Origin: Streptomyces albiflavescens
Lineage (GTDB): Bacteria > Actinomycetota > Actinomycetes > Streptomycetales > Streptomycetaceae
DNA: 64,000 nt
Direction: 5' to 3'
NCBI RefSeq assembly: GCF_014645835.1
Contig: NZ_BMMM01000009.1
Span: 337,960 to 401,959 of the forward strand
How positions within the stretch are numbered: the first letter of the stretch is position 1; each line of letters begins with the position of its first letter. The translations under genes and the position numbers were made by a program. Shown here one piece after another: positions 44,612 to 53,631 of the stretch. The notes under the pieces were generated by a model. That model had not been told where the DNA came from, made no database searches, and saw only the letters and a program-made list of their open reading frames with translations.

Positions 44612-45478
44612 ATGGACCCGCATCTCCTGCGTACGTACGTCACCGTCGCCCGGCTCGCGTCCTTCTCGGAGGCCGCGCGCGAGCTCGGCTACACCCAGTC
44701 CGCGGTGTCCCAGCACATCGCCGCGCTGGAGCAGGACCTCGGCACGCCCCTGCTCACCCGGCGTCCGGTCGCGCCCACCGCCGCGGGTGAGCGGCTGCTC
44801 GAACACGCCGGACCGCTGCTCCTGCGCCTGGACGCGGCCCGCGCCGACGTAGCCCGGATGGTGGCCGCGCCCGAGCACGGGCTGACGCTCGCCGCCGCGC
44901 CGACCGCCCTCGGACCGCGTGCCCTCGCGGCGCTCCCCGCCGCCGGCGTGACCCTGCGCGTGCTGGCCCGCGACGACATCCCCGAGGCGGTCGCCACCGG
45001 CACCGCGGACCTCGGCCTCGTCGACGGGCTGGCCGCGCCCAGCGACCCTCTTCGGCTGCCCGACGTGGCGCCGCTGACCACGCACGGCGTGGGCGAGGAG
45101 CCGGTCTGCGTACTGCTGCCGGCCTCCCATCCGCTCGCCCGGCGCACGGGGTTGCGCCTCGGTGACCTCGTCGACGCCCGCTGGCTGGACGCCCCCGGCG
45201 CGGGACTGCCGCTGGACCACCTCCGTGCCGCGAACGGCAGCGGCGGCTTCCGCCCCGCCCTGCGCTACGAGGGCACCGACATCCGTGCCCTCACCACTCT
45301 GGCCGCCGCGGGACACGGCCTGACCCTGCTGCCATGCACGGCGGCCACCGGCCTGCCCGGAGCGGTGGCCGTCCCGCTCGTGGCGCCCCGCCTGGTGCAC
45401 CGTGTGGAACTGGTGCACGGCGGATCGCTGCGGGGAGCCGCGGCGACCATGGCGGACAAACTTCTCGAACACGCTTGA
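44612..45478 (+). CDS. LysR-family transcriptional regulator
   Basis: 288 residues. N-terminal winged helix-turn-helix MDPHLLRTYVTVARLASFSE, then AARELGYTQSAVSQHIAALE; the rest is a short substrate-binding domain (LPAAGVTLRVLARDDIPEA, TDIRALTTLAAAGHGLTLLP). The ATG at 44612 fits family N-termini. It faces the amidotransferase gene across 95 bp containing an AT-rich stretch (TTGATAAGCAATG) with a T-N11-A pattern, a possible LysR box. Confidence 0.85.
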   Translation: MDPHLLRTYVTVARLASFSEAARELGYTQSAVSQHIAALEQDLGTPLLTRRPVAPTAAGERLLEHAGPLLLRLDAARADVARMVAAPEHGLTLAAAPTALGPRALAALPAAGVTLRVLARDDIPEAVATGTADLGLVDGLAAPSDPLRLPDVAPLTTHGVGEEPVCVLLPASHPLARRTGLRLGDLVDARWLDAPGAGLPLDHLRAANGSGGFRPALRYEGTDIRALTTLAAAGHGLTLLPCTAATGLPGAVAVPLVAPRLVHRVELVHGGSLRGAAATMADKLLEHA

Positions 45479-45570
45479 CAGTCTCACTCGTTCGTGAATC
45501 GTCGCGCGCCGGCGCGCAGGGTAGAGCAAGAGCCGGAGGCGGTCCGTAGAGCATCTGCCGGAGGCGATCC

Positions 45571-46218
45571 ATGGAACAGACCGCGTTGCGTCCCAAGCCG
45601 ATGCCCGGTCAGGAGCCGGGCGGCGGCCGTCCGTCCGGCGGTCCCCGGCGTCCGCACGCCGCGCGGCGGCGCGGCAGGCGGTTGATGAGTCTGCTCTTCG
45701 GCCTGTTCGTCGGTATGGTGCTGGTCCTGTCGGGCGTCGGACTCGGCACCGTGAGCGCCACCGTGATCGGCATGAGCAAGCTGGCGGATCTTCAGAAGCA
45801 GGCCGGGGCGCAGGGGGCTGCGGGGCAACCGGGGCGGATCTCCGGCGCGCCGCAGGCCGGCGGCTCCAAGTCGGCCTCCGGGGCGGGGAGTTCGTCCCCT
45901 TCCAAGGAACCCGAGAAGGAGTCCGAGAAGGAGTCCGAGAAGGAGTCCGGGAAGGCCACCCTCGGCATCGAGGTCGTCGACGCCTCCAAGGACGGGGGCG
46001 CCCTCCTGGTCGGTGTCCACATCCCGGGTCCGGGCTACACGGCGGGCCTGGTGCGTGGCGACGTACTGCTGGCCTTCGGCGAGAGCCGGATCACCTCGGC
46101 CGCCGACCTCGCGCGCGCGGTCGCGGCCGCGCACCCGGGGTCCACCGTCACCCTCACCGTGCGCCACGCGAACGGCAGCCGGCAGCGATTGTCCACGGTG
46201 CCAGGTGTGGTGACCTGA
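45571..46218 (+). CDS. Membrane-anchored PDZ-domain protein
   Basis: 215 residues. A Pro/Arg-rich cytoplasmic start, one membrane helix (LMSLLFGLFVGMVLVLSGVGLGTV), a disordered linker with EKESEKESEKES repeats (about 112-128), and a PDZ domain (LLVGVHIPGPGYTAGLVRGD, then VLLAFGESRITSAADLARAV). PDZ domains bind C-terminal peptides; no protease domain is present, so it is probably an adaptor. GGAGG precedes the ATG. Confidence 0.82.
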   Translation: MEQTALRPKPMPGQEPGGGRPSGGPRRPHAARRRGRRLMSLLFGLFVGMVLVLSGVGLGTVSATVIGMSKLADLQKQAGAQGAAGQPGRISGAPQAGGSKSASGAGSSSPSKEPEKESEKESEKESGKATLGIEVVDASKDGGALLVGVHIPGPGYTAGLVRGDVLLAFGESRITSAADLARAVAAAHPGSTVTLTVRHANGSRQRLSTVPGVVT

Positions 46219-46258
46219 CGTCGCAGGACACGTCGGAACGTCATCCCCGACGTCGCCT

Positions 46259-46370
46259 CATTAGGTCGCTGATGTGCGCCAGTACGAGCATGCTCGTCCC
46301 CTCGTTGACCTAATGGAGTCTGTTCATCTGGGCATTACCTCTAATGGGAGGGCGATGATCTCCCGTTAGA
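46259..46370. promoter_or_regulatory. Cluster of inverted repeats with TAATG motifs upstream of the LysE gene
   Basis: CATTAGGTC (46259-46267) and GACCTAATG (46307-46315) are exact inverted repeats. Between them is a perfect 14-bp palindrome, ACGAGCATGCTCGT (46284-46297). Then TCTAATGGGAG (46340-46350) pairs with CTCCCGTTAGA (46360-46370) with one mismatch. This lies in the 232-bp gap before the exporter gene, so it is probably an operator. Confidence 0.65.
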
Positions 46371-46450
46371 TGAGAAGCCGGAGAGGGAACGCGCCGCACG
46401 AAACCGGAAAAGGGCTGGCCGCAGGAGAGGCGGCAGGTCACGATGGCCGC

Positions 46451-47071
46451 ATGCTGAGCACCCTTCTCGCCTTCCTCGGCGCCTGCACTCTGATCGCCGC
46501 ATCGCCCGGCCCGAGCACCGTGCTGATCATCAAGCGGTCGCTGCGCAGCAGGCGGTCCGGCTTCCTGACCGTGCTCGGCAACGAGACCGGCGTCTTCGTC
46601 TGGGGCGTCGTCGCCGCGTTCGGCCTCACCGCACTGCTCGCCGCCTCCGAGATGGCGTACGACATCATGCGGATCGTCGGCGCCGCCGTGCTCATCGCCT
46701 TCGGCGTCCAGACGCTGTGGCAGGCGCGCCGCTCCAAGGGAGCCGTGGACGGCGGCTGGGAGGACGCGGAGAAGAGCGGCTGGGCCTCCTACCGGGGCGG
46801 GCTGCTGCTCAACCTCGCCAACCCGAAGGCGGCCATCTTCGCGATGTCCTTCCTGCCGCAGTTCGTGCCCGAGGGCGCCCCGCATCTGCCCACCATGGTC
46901 GGTCTCGCAGCGCTCTGGGCGGTCTACGAGGTCGGCTACTACGGCCTGTACGTGTGGTTCGTCGGCCGGATGAAGGCCGTGCTGTCCCGGACCGGCGTAC
47001 GCCGACGCCTGGAGCAGGTCTCCGGAGGCGTGCTGCTGCTCCTGGGCGCCCGCCTCGCCCTGGAGAGCTGA
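46451..47071 (+). CDS. LysE/RhtB-family amino-acid exporter
   Basis: 206 residues with about six membrane helices and LysE hallmarks: the early ASPGPSTVLIIKRSLRS block (residues 17-33), GNETGVFVWG, and GLLLNLANPKAAIFAMSFLPQF. The family exports basic or other amino acids and homoserine lactone-like compounds; the substrate here is unknown. The ATG at 46451 gives the usual N-terminus. No LysG-type regulator is adjacent, but the operator-like repeats upstream suggest control. Confidence 0.87.
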   Translation: MLSTLLAFLGACTLIAASPGPSTVLIIKRSLRSRRSGFLTVLGNETGVFVWGVVAAFGLTALLAASEMAYDIMRIVGAAVLIAFGVQTLWQARRSKGAVDGGWEDAEKSGWASYRGGLLLNLANPKAAIFAMSFLPQFVPEGAPHLPTMVGLAALWAVYEVGYYGLYVWFVGRMKAVLSRTGVRRRLEQVSGGVLLLLGARLALES

Positions 47072-47166
47072 CACGCGGCCGCGGTAACCGGCTCGCGCGC
47101 GCCTCCCCGGAAGGGCAGGATGCTGCCCGTAGCCCCCTGGGGAACTGCGGACAGACGGAGGCATGG

Positions 47167-48288
47167 ATGACCGGCACGCCCGCGCCCTTCACCGCCGACG
47201 ACTACGAGGCACGCATGCGGCGCGCGGCCGAGGCAGCCGCGGACGCCGGGCTCGCCGGCGTCCTGGTGGCGCCAGGGCCCGATCTGGTGTGGCTGACGGG
47301 GTATCGGCCGGTGGAGACCGAGCGGCTCACTCTGCTGGTGCTGAGGGCAGGAGAGGATCCGGTCCTGGTCGTGCCCACTCTGGAGGCGCCCGACGCGGCC
47401 AAGGCGACCGGCGCGCCCGCACTGACTCTCCGCGACTGGACGGACGGCAAGGACCCGTATGAGGCGACCGCCTCCCTCCTTGCCCCCGAGGGACGCTTCG
47501 GCGTCAGCGACAACGCCTGGGCCCTGCATCTGCTCGGCCTCCAGAAGCGGCTGCCGGACTCGCGCCACGTCGCCCTCACCGAGGCCCTGCCGATGCTGCG
47601 GGCCGTCAAGGACGCGGCCGAACTGGAGCGGTTGGCGGCCGCGGGAGCGGCCGCAGACGCAACGTTCGAGGAGATCCGGAGGGTTCCCTTCGTCGGCCGC
47701 AGGGAGGCCGACGTGGCCGCCGACATCGCCGATCTGCTGCGGCGGTTCGGCCACTCCCAGGTCGACTTCACCATCGTCGCCTCGGGGCCGAACGGCGCCA
47801 ACCCGCACCACGAGGCCGAGGACCGGATCATCCAGCGCGGCGACATGGTCGTCCTGGACTTCGGCGGCCTCAAGGACGGCTACGGCTCCGACACCTCCCG
47901 CACGGTCCACGTCGGCGAACCGGACGACGAGGAGCGCAAGGTGTACGACATCGTGCGCGCGGCCCAGGAGGCGGGGTTCCGCGCGGTGCGGCCGGGAGTG
48001 GCGTGCCAGGACGTCGACCGGGCGGCCCGCGAGGTGATCACCGAGGCCGGCTACGGCGAGTACTTCATCCACCGCACCGGGCACGGCATCGGCGTCACCA
48101 CCCACGAACCGCCCTACATGATCGAGGGCGAACAGCAGCCCCTCGTGCCCGGAATGTGCTTCTCCGTGGAGCCGGGCATCTATCTGCCCGGCCGCTTCGG
48201 GGTGCGCATCGAGGACATCGTGACGGTGACCGAGGACGGCGGACGCCGCCTCAACACCACCTCCCGTGAACTGGTGATCGTCGACTGA
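47167..48288 (+). CDS. M24-family Xaa-Pro aminopeptidase-like protein
   Basis: 373 residues. The creatinase N domain (residues 10-135, GVLVAPGPDLVWLTGYRPVETER) is followed by the pita-bread catalytic domain. Metal ligands are visible in VVLDFGGLKDGYGSDTSRTVHVG (two Asp), HRTGHGIGVTTHEPP (His), FSVEPGIYLPGRFG (Glu) and GVRIEDIVTVTEDG (Glu). It probably removes N-terminal residues before proline. It is cytoplasmic. The ATG at 47167 follows GGAGG by 7 nt. Confidence 0.9.
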   Translation: MTGTPAPFTADDYEARMRRAAEAAADAGLAGVLVAPGPDLVWLTGYRPVETERLTLLVLRAGEDPVLVVPTLEAPDAAKATGAPALTLRDWTDGKDPYEATASLLAPEGRFGVSDNAWALHLLGLQKRLPDSRHVALTEALPMLRAVKDAAELERLAAAGAAADATFEEIRRVPFVGRREADVAADIADLLRRFGHSQVDFTIVASGPNGANPHHEAEDRIIQRGDMVVLDFGGLKDGYGSDTSRTVHVGEPDDEERKVYDIVRAAQEAGFRAVRPGVACQDVDRAAREVITEAGYGEYFIHRTGHGIGVTTHEPPYMIEGEQQPLVPGMCFSVEPGIYLPGRFGVRIEDIVTVTEDGGRRLNTTSRELVIVD

Positions 48289-48353
48289 CCGACCATCGGC
48301 AGCATTCCCCAAGGCCCCAAGGCCCCAAGGCCCCCAACGACAACGGCGCGACC

Positions 48354-49298
48354 ATGACCCAGGCACCGACACCGAGCGCGGACACCGTCCGCCGACTGGT
48401 CCGTTCGCTGGTCGCCGACGGCCTTGCGGCGGGAGCGGGACCCGACGTCCGGCCCGTCGCCGAGGGCGGTGAGCACTCCACCTGGTGGGTCGGCACGCGC
48501 CATGTGCTGCGACTCGCCCAGGACCGCGACGCCTCCGTACTCCAGCGTCGCGAACTGCGGTTGCGCGACCTTGTCCGTCCGCACATCGGAGTCCCGGTCC
48601 CGGTGAGTGTCGCGCACGGCGAATGGGCGAGCGGACTGAGCTGCACCCTGGACACCAGGCTGCCCGGCGTCTCCGGCGAGAAGCAGGCTGTCTCGGCCGT
48701 CGGTGAGGCAGACCTGGCGGGACTGCTCACGGGGCTGCGCGAAGTGCCGGTACGCCAGGCCGAGGCGCTCGGCGTACCGCGCGCCGCGCCGCGCTCCCTG
48801 GAGGAGCTGCGGACGGCCGCCGCGCACGCGGCCGAGGAACTCGCCGCCGCCGAGGAGTTCGACCCCGCCCGCCTGGCCCAGCTCACCGCGCCCGCGGCCC
48901 TCCAACTCGCCGCGCAGCCCGCCGCGGCGATCCTCGTGCACCACGACCTCAAGGGCGAACACCTCATGGTCAGCGCCGACGGCCGGGTACGCGGCGTCCT
49001 CGACTGGGCCGACGCGGTGATCGGCGACCCCGCCGAGGACATCGCCGGGCTCGCGATCGCCGTCGGCGCCCCCGCGGCCGTACGCGCCGCCACGCTCGCC
49101 GGCTACGGCCCCCGTCCCTGCCTGCGCGGCCTGTGGCTGTCCCGCTGCGACACCGTGATCCGCCTCGCCGATCGCCTTCATGGCCGCCGCGACGACAGTC
49201 CCGTCCCGCTGCTGGAGACACAACTGCGCCGCGCCTGGGAGGCGATCCTGCTGGAACGGGTCACCGATCTGCGGGACGGGCTGGACGAGACGCCGTAG
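48354..49298 (+). CDS. Aminoglycoside phosphotransferase (APH)-fold kinase
   Basis: 314 residues. The APH/choline-kinase family motifs are visible: the Brenner motif ILVHHDLKGEHLMVS (catalytic Asp) and the DFG-like VLDWADAVIGDPAEDIAGLA. The N-terminal lobe has WWVGTRHVLRLAQ. The family includes antibiotic kinases, but most Streptomyces members phosphorylate unknown small molecules; resistance should not be assumed. It starts 65 bp after the peptidase gene. Confidence 0.82.
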   Translation: MTQAPTPSADTVRRLVRSLVADGLAAGAGPDVRPVAEGGEHSTWWVGTRHVLRLAQDRDASVLQRRELRLRDLVRPHIGVPVPVSVAHGEWASGLSCTLDTRLPGVSGEKQAVSAVGEADLAGLLTGLREVPVRQAEALGVPRAAPRSLEELRTAAAHAAEELAAAEEFDPARLAQLTAPAALQLAAQPAAAILVHHDLKGEHLMVSADGRVRGVLDWADAVIGDPAEDIAGLAIAVGAPAAVRAATLAGYGPRPCLRGLWLSRCDTVIRLADRLHGRRDDSPVPLLETQLRRAWEAILLERVTDLRDGLDETP

Positions 49299-49419
49299 GT
49301 GAGGGGGCCTGGCCGGAGGGCTGGGCCGGGGCCGCGCGGGAGGCGTCATGTTTGGTCGCGCGTCGCATGCTGTGCCTGGGCGCCGCACGCCGTCCGTGGC
49401 ACCGCCGACGGCGAGCGCC

Positions 49420-51165
49420 TCACGCCTGCGTCAGCACCACGCACGACTCGCCCGGCACCCTCAACACCCCGTCCCCGTCCGGCGCTTCGACGGGCTCCCA
49501 GGCGGCCAGCACGCGCGCGTGGCGGATGCCGAGAGGGATTGCCGCGGTCTCCTTGGCGAGATTGACAGCCACCCGGACGTCACCGCGCCGCAGAGCCAGC
49601 CAGCGGGCCTGCGCGTCGTGGGCGACTCTGACCGCCGCGAGATCGGGGTCCGAGAGGTCGGCCTGACGGCGGCGCAGGGCGATCAGGTCGCGGTACCAGG
49701 CCAGTACGCGCGCGTGGACTGCCTTTTCGGGTTCCGACCAGTCGAGGCAGGAGCGGTCCCGGGTCGCCGGGTCCTGCGGGTCGGGGACGTCCTCCTCGGC
49801 CCAGCCGTGCGCCGCGAACTCACGGCGCCTGCCCCGCCGTACGGCCTCGGCGAGCTCGGGATCGGTGTGGTCGGTGAAGAACTGCCAGGGCGTGCCCGCG
49901 GCCCACTCCTCGCCCATGAAGAGCATCGGCGTGAAGGGCGCGGTGAGCGTCAGCGCGGCGGCGCAGGCCAGCAGCCCGGGGGAGAGGGAGGCCGAGAGCC
50001 GGTCGCCCTGGGCGCGGTTGCCGATCTGGTCGTGGGTCTGGGCGTAGCCCAGCAGGCGGTGTGCCGAGACGCGGGTGCGGTCCAGCGGGCGGCCGTGAGA
50101 GCGCCCGCGGAAGCTGGAGTACGTGCCGTCGTGGAAGTAGCCCGACGTAATCGTTTTCGCCAGCGCCGTGAACGGGGCGCGTGCGAAGTCCGCGTAATAG
50201 CCCTGTGCCTCGCCGGTCAGCGCGGTGTGCAGCGCGTGATGGAAGTCGTCGTTCCATTGGGCGTGCATCCCGAGACCGCCCTCCTCGCGCGGAGTGACGG
50301 TTCGAGGGTCGTTCACGTCGGACTCGGCGATCAGGAAGAGCGGCCGGCCGAGGTCGTCGGCGAGCGCGTCCACGGCCGTCGAGAGCTGCTCCAGGAAGTG
50401 CACCGCGCGCGTGTCGCGCAGTGCGTGCACCGCGTCCAGGCGCAGCCCGTCGAGCCGGTAGTCGCGCAGCCACGCCAGCGCGCTGCCGACGAAATACGCG
50501 CGCACCTCGTCCGAACCGGGCGCGTCCAGGTTCACGGCGGAGCCCCAGGGCGTCTGGTGGGTGTCCGTGAAGTACGGCCCGAACGCGGGCAGGTGGTTGC
50601 CGGAGGGGCCGAGGTGGTTGTGCACGACGTCGAGGACGACACCCAGACCGACTTCGTGCGCCCGGTCGACAAAGCGCTTCAGCGCCTCGGGACCGCCATA
50701 AGGTTCATGCACGGCCCACGGCGAGACGCCCTCGTACCCCCAGCCGTGCCGCCCCGGGAAGGGGCACAACGGCATCAACTCGACGTGGGTGACGCCCAGT
50801 TCCGCCAGGTGGCCGAGTCGCTCGGCGGCCGCGTCCAGTGTGCCCTCGGGCGTGTACGTTCCCACGTGCAGCTCGTACAGGACCGCGCCCGGCAGCGGGC
50901 GTCCCGCCCATTCGGTGCGCCAGTCGTAGCGCCCCTGGTCGACCACCGCACTCAGCCCGTCGGGACCGTCCGGCTGGCGCCGCGAGCGGGGATCGGGCAG
51001 CACGGGGCCGTCGTCCACCGCGAACCCGTACCGCGTCCCGTCCTGCGCGTCCGCGTCACCTGTCCACCACCCCGTACGCTCCCGATCGCGCTCCAACGCG
51101 CGCGTGGCGCCCGCGCAGTGGAGCGTCACCCGGTCGGCCTGCGGTGCCCACACATCGAACCGCAC
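49420..51165 (-). CDS. treZ: Malto-oligosyltrehalose trehalohydrolase
   Basis: A 581-residue GH13 enzyme that releases trehalose from maltooligosyltrehalose made by TreY. The N-terminal domain starts RFDVWAPQADRVTLHC; catalytic regions are DGLRLDAVHAL (nucleophile), FLIAESDVND (acid) and YAQTHDQIGNRAQGDRL. TreZ-specific HGWGYEGVSPWAVHEPYGGP is present. It is cytoplasmic. treY and treX/glgX lie 6-11 kb to the right on the same strand, so the pathway is complete but not a single operon. Confidence 0.93.
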   Translation of the reverse strand: MRFDVWAPQADRVTLHCAGATRALERDRERTGWWTGDADAQDGTRYGFAVDDGPVLPDPRSRRQPDGPDGLSAVVDQGRYDWRTEWAGRPLPGAVLYELHVGTYTPEGTLDAAAERLGHLAELGVTHVELMPLCPFPGRHGWGYEGVSPWAVHEPYGGPEALKRFVDRAHEVGLGVVLDVVHNHLGPSGNHLPAFGPYFTDTHQTPWGSAVNLDAPGSDEVRAYFVGSALAWLRDYRLDGLRLDAVHALRDTRAVHFLEQLSTAVDALADDLGRPLFLIAESDVNDPRTVTPREEGGLGMHAQWNDDFHHALHTALTGEAQGYYADFARAPFTALAKTITSGYFHDGTYSSFRGRSHGRPLDRTRVSAHRLLGYAQTHDQIGNRAQGDRLSASLSPGLLACAAALTLTAPFTPMLFMGEEWAAGTPWQFFTDHTDPELAEAVRRGRRREFAAHGWAEEDVPDPQDPATRDRSCLDWSEPEKAVHARVLAWYRDLIALRRRQADLSDPDLAAVRVAHDAQARWLALRRGDVRVAVNLAKETAAIPLGIRHARVLAAWEPVEAPDGDGVLRVPGESCVVLTQA

Positions 51166-51358
51166 AGACGGTTCCCCCTTGTCAGCTCACCGTGACGTAG
51201 CTTGTCCATGGTGCTTCACATGAGATCAATTCGCTTTCGAATCCACCCTTTTGCCGCGTGTTTGCCGCCCTCTTGTCACGCGGAACGCTCCGTCCGGCCG
51301 CAGCGGCCGTTTCCGTGTTTTCTGGACACCCCGCTCTCGCTGCCCGACAATCGCCAGG

Positions 51359-51910
51359 GTGACGTCGTCTTTCGAGTTCCACACGTACCCCGCGCGGCTG
51401 TCCGACGCGGAGCGCGACCGGGCGCTCAAGGCGCTCCGTGACGGCGTCGCCCTCGGTCGCCTCTCGCACGACACGTTCATCCGACGCATGGAGTTGGCGC
51501 TCGCTGCCCGCAGGTCCGACGAACTCGCCGTGCTCACGGCCGACCTGCCCACCGAGGGCCGCTGGTCGAAGCTGGTGTTCGGCACTGTGGAAGCGGTCTC
51601 CGGCTTCACCGTACGAGTGCGCAGGGCTTGGCAGGCCGAGCGGCTCCCGAAGTTGTTGCTGCCCCATCCGGGCAGCCTGTACCCGCTGCGCATCGGTCGT
51701 GACCCCGCCAGCGGACTGCGGCTCAATCACGAGACGGTGTCCCGGGTACATGCCGAACTGAGCCGGCAGGGTGGCGTGTGGGTGCTGCGCGACCTGGGCT
51801 CGACGAACGGCACGACCGTCAACGGACGGCGCGTCATCGGCGCCGCCGTCGTCAGGGACGGCGATCAGATCGGCTTCGGGCGGATGATGTTCCGCCTCGC
51901 GTCGGAGTGA
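51359..51910 (+). CDS. DUF1707-FHA domain protein
   Basis: 183 residues. The N-terminal DUF1707-like block (RLSDAERDRALKALRDGVAL, LSHDTFIRRMELALAARRSDEL) is followed by an FHA domain (LRIGRDPASGLRLNHETVSR, VHAEL, LRDLGSTNGTTVNGRRV), which binds phosphothreonine peptides. The Arg-Asp, Ser-Arg-xx-His and Ser-Thr-Asn-Gly positions needed for binding are intact. No membrane segment. GTG at 51359 is chosen; upstream sequence is not protein-like. It is divergent from treZ. Confidence 0.8.
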   Translation: MTSSFEFHTYPARLSDAERDRALKALRDGVALGRLSHDTFIRRMELALAARRSDELAVLTADLPTEGRWSKLVFGTVEAVSGFTVRVRRAWQAERLPKLLLPHPGSLYPLRIGRDPASGLRLNHETVSRVHAELSRQGGVWVLRDLGSTNGTTVNGRRVIGAAVVRDGDQIGFGRMMFRLASE

Positions 51911-51912
51911 AC

Positions 51913-52080
51913 CGTGGCGTTGCGGCTGAACGGTGGCGTTGCGGCTGAACCACGGCGTTGCGGGCTCGCGGCGGAGCGAGTCCTCCGCCCTGTGTCGGAA
52001 CGATTCCTGATGATCCGCCTTGCGTGGGAGCGACTCCTGATGATCGGCCTTGCGTGCGAGCGACTCCTGATGATCAGCCT
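51913..52080. repeat. Two adjacent minisatellites, 19-bp and 30-bp units
   Basis: GTGGCGTTGCGGCTGAAC recurs with a 19-bp period at 51913-51969, the third copy partial. Then three 30-bp units at 51991-52080 share CGACTCCTGATGATC and CCTTGCGTG. The 311-bp gap after the FHA gene is largely these repeats. Their period keeps all frames open, so apparent peptides (such as repeated LMIRLA) are not evidence of a gene. Confidence 0.75.
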
Positions 52081-52221
52081 GGCGTCGGCGCGAGTCTGAC
52101 GTTCCGTTTCGCGTCGGACAGCCCCGGTCCCACCGACCTCTGGCCTGGGATTCACCCACCGCTTTCCTCGATATCCCTTGCGTTCCGCAGTGTTGACGTA
52201 CCCCCGGAGCCGTGACTGACT

Positions 52222-53631
52222 GTGCGTACACCATGCACATCAGGTGAACCGACGGCACCACATAAGTGGAGGTGTGCCCTGCCGCCACTCCTCCGCTACC
52301 CGACTGTGGACGAGCTGGGCGCCCGTGCGGCCGCGCTCGTCGCCCGCCGTCCGAGGGACGCCCGGCTGCGCCGCGTGGGCACCTCGCGGGCGGGGACGCC
52401 GTTGTGGCTGTTGTCCGTCGGACACGGCACTCGCCAGGTCCTTGTCGTCGCGGGACCGCACGCCAACGAACCCGTCGGCGGTGCCACGGCCCTGCGCCTC
52501 GCCGAGCGGGCGCTCGCCGACCCCCGGTTGACCGAGGGGGCGGACGCCACCTGGAACCTGCTGCTGTGCCTCGATCCCGACGGCTCGCGCCGCAACGAGG
52601 CCTGGCTGTCGGGCCCGTACACCCTCGGCCAGTACTTCCGGCACTTCTTCCGGCCCGGCTTCCTGGAACAGCCCGAATGGCTGCCCGAGGGCGCGGACGG
52701 GGCCACCCTCCCGGAGACCCGCGCCCTCCTCGACCTCCAGGACGAACTGCGGCCCTTTTTGCAGTGCTCCCTGCACGGCGTCGACGTCGGCGGCGCCTTC
52801 GTCGAGCTGACCCGCGAACTGCCCGGCCTCGCCCAGCGCGTCGCACACACCGCTGCGCGCCTCGGTATCCCGCGCGAGCTCGGCCCGTACGACACCCTGT
52901 ACTGGCCGGCGCTGGGGCCCGCCGTCTACCGCATCCCGCCGCCGCGCAGGGGCGGCCTGGCCGCCGCCATCACGGAGGCGGCGGTCGAGTCCACCTGGTT
53001 CCACCCGCACTCCTACGGCACGGTGACGGCGGTCGTCGAAGCCCCCATGTGGGGCGTCGCGGCCGTGGAGGACGCCACGCGGCCCGCCGACGCCGACGCG
53101 ATGCTGCGCACCATCAGCCGCACGCTGCGCCGCGACACAGGACTCCTGGAGGGCATCCTCGCGCGCGTGCGACCCAGCCTCGGCGCCTCCCCGGACGTGG
53201 CCTGCCTCCTCGCGCCCGTCGACGACTATTTACTGGTCGGCCCCGGACTCGCCGACTCGTGGGACCCCGACGTGTACGACGCCGGTGCACGCCCCCTGCC
53301 GCCGCTCGACACCGCTCGTCTGACGGCACTGCGCCTCGCGGGGCGCCGGGTTGCGCTGCGCACGGCCGGGCTGCTCCACCAGCTCGTGTCCGCCTCCGGG
53401 CACGACCCGTGCGGCGTGCAGCCGGAGCTCGACCGGCTCCTCGACGAGTGGTGCGCCGACTACCGCGAAGGCTGCGGGGCACGCTGGATCCCTGTCGCCC
53501 GTCAGGTCGAGTACCAGGCGCGTGTGGTGCTCGCCTCGTTCGAACTCGCCGGGCGGCACGCGCCCGTGCGCTCCCGTTCGGGTGAGTCCGGATGGGGTTC
53601 GGAGGCCACGGTGCCGATGCATCTGGAATGA
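52222..53631 (+). CDS. M14-family zinc carboxypeptidase-like protein
   Basis: 469 residues of the M14 (carboxypeptidase A/AstE) fold. The zinc site is HxxE in VVAGPHANEPVGGATAL (H80, E83), with a later His in FLQCSLHGVDVGGAF; a Glu-containing VVEAPMW lies further on. No signal peptide is visible, so it is probably cytoplasmic. Substrate unknown. The GTG at 52222 is the only in-frame start before the domain; a later non-canonical start next to GGAGG at about 52270 is possible. Its paralogue lies at 54171-55421. Confidence 0.78.
   Translation: MRTPCTSGEPTAPHKWRCALPPLLRYPTVDELGARAAALVARRPRDARLRRVGTSRAGTPLWLLSVGHGTRQVLVVAGPHANEPVGGATALRLAERALADPRLTEGADATWNLLLCLDPDGSRRNEAWLSGPYTLGQYFRHFFRPGFLEQPEWLPEGADGATLPETRALLDLQDELRPFLQCSLHGVDVGGAFVELTRELPGLAQRVAHTAARLGIPRELGPYDTLYWPALGPAVYRIPPPRRGGLAAAITEAAVESTWFHPHSYGTVTAVVEAPMWGVAAVEDATRPADADAMLRTISRTLRRDTGLLEGILARVRPSLGASPDVACLLAPVDDYLLVGPGLADSWDPDVYDAGARPLPPLDTARLTALRLAGRRVALRTAGLLHQLVSASGHDPCGVQPELDRLLDEWCADYREGCGARWIPVARQVEYQARVVLASFELAGRHAPVRSRSGESGWGSEATVPMHLE

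Noticed and set aside
48354..49298. Antibiotic resistance kinase
   Set aside because: The APH fold is present, but nothing links it to a drug; such proteins are numerous in Streptomyces with other substrates.
51991..52080. CRISPR array
   Set aside because: The 30-bp units are directly tandem with no spacers, and no cas genes are nearby. The same applies to 60421-60540.
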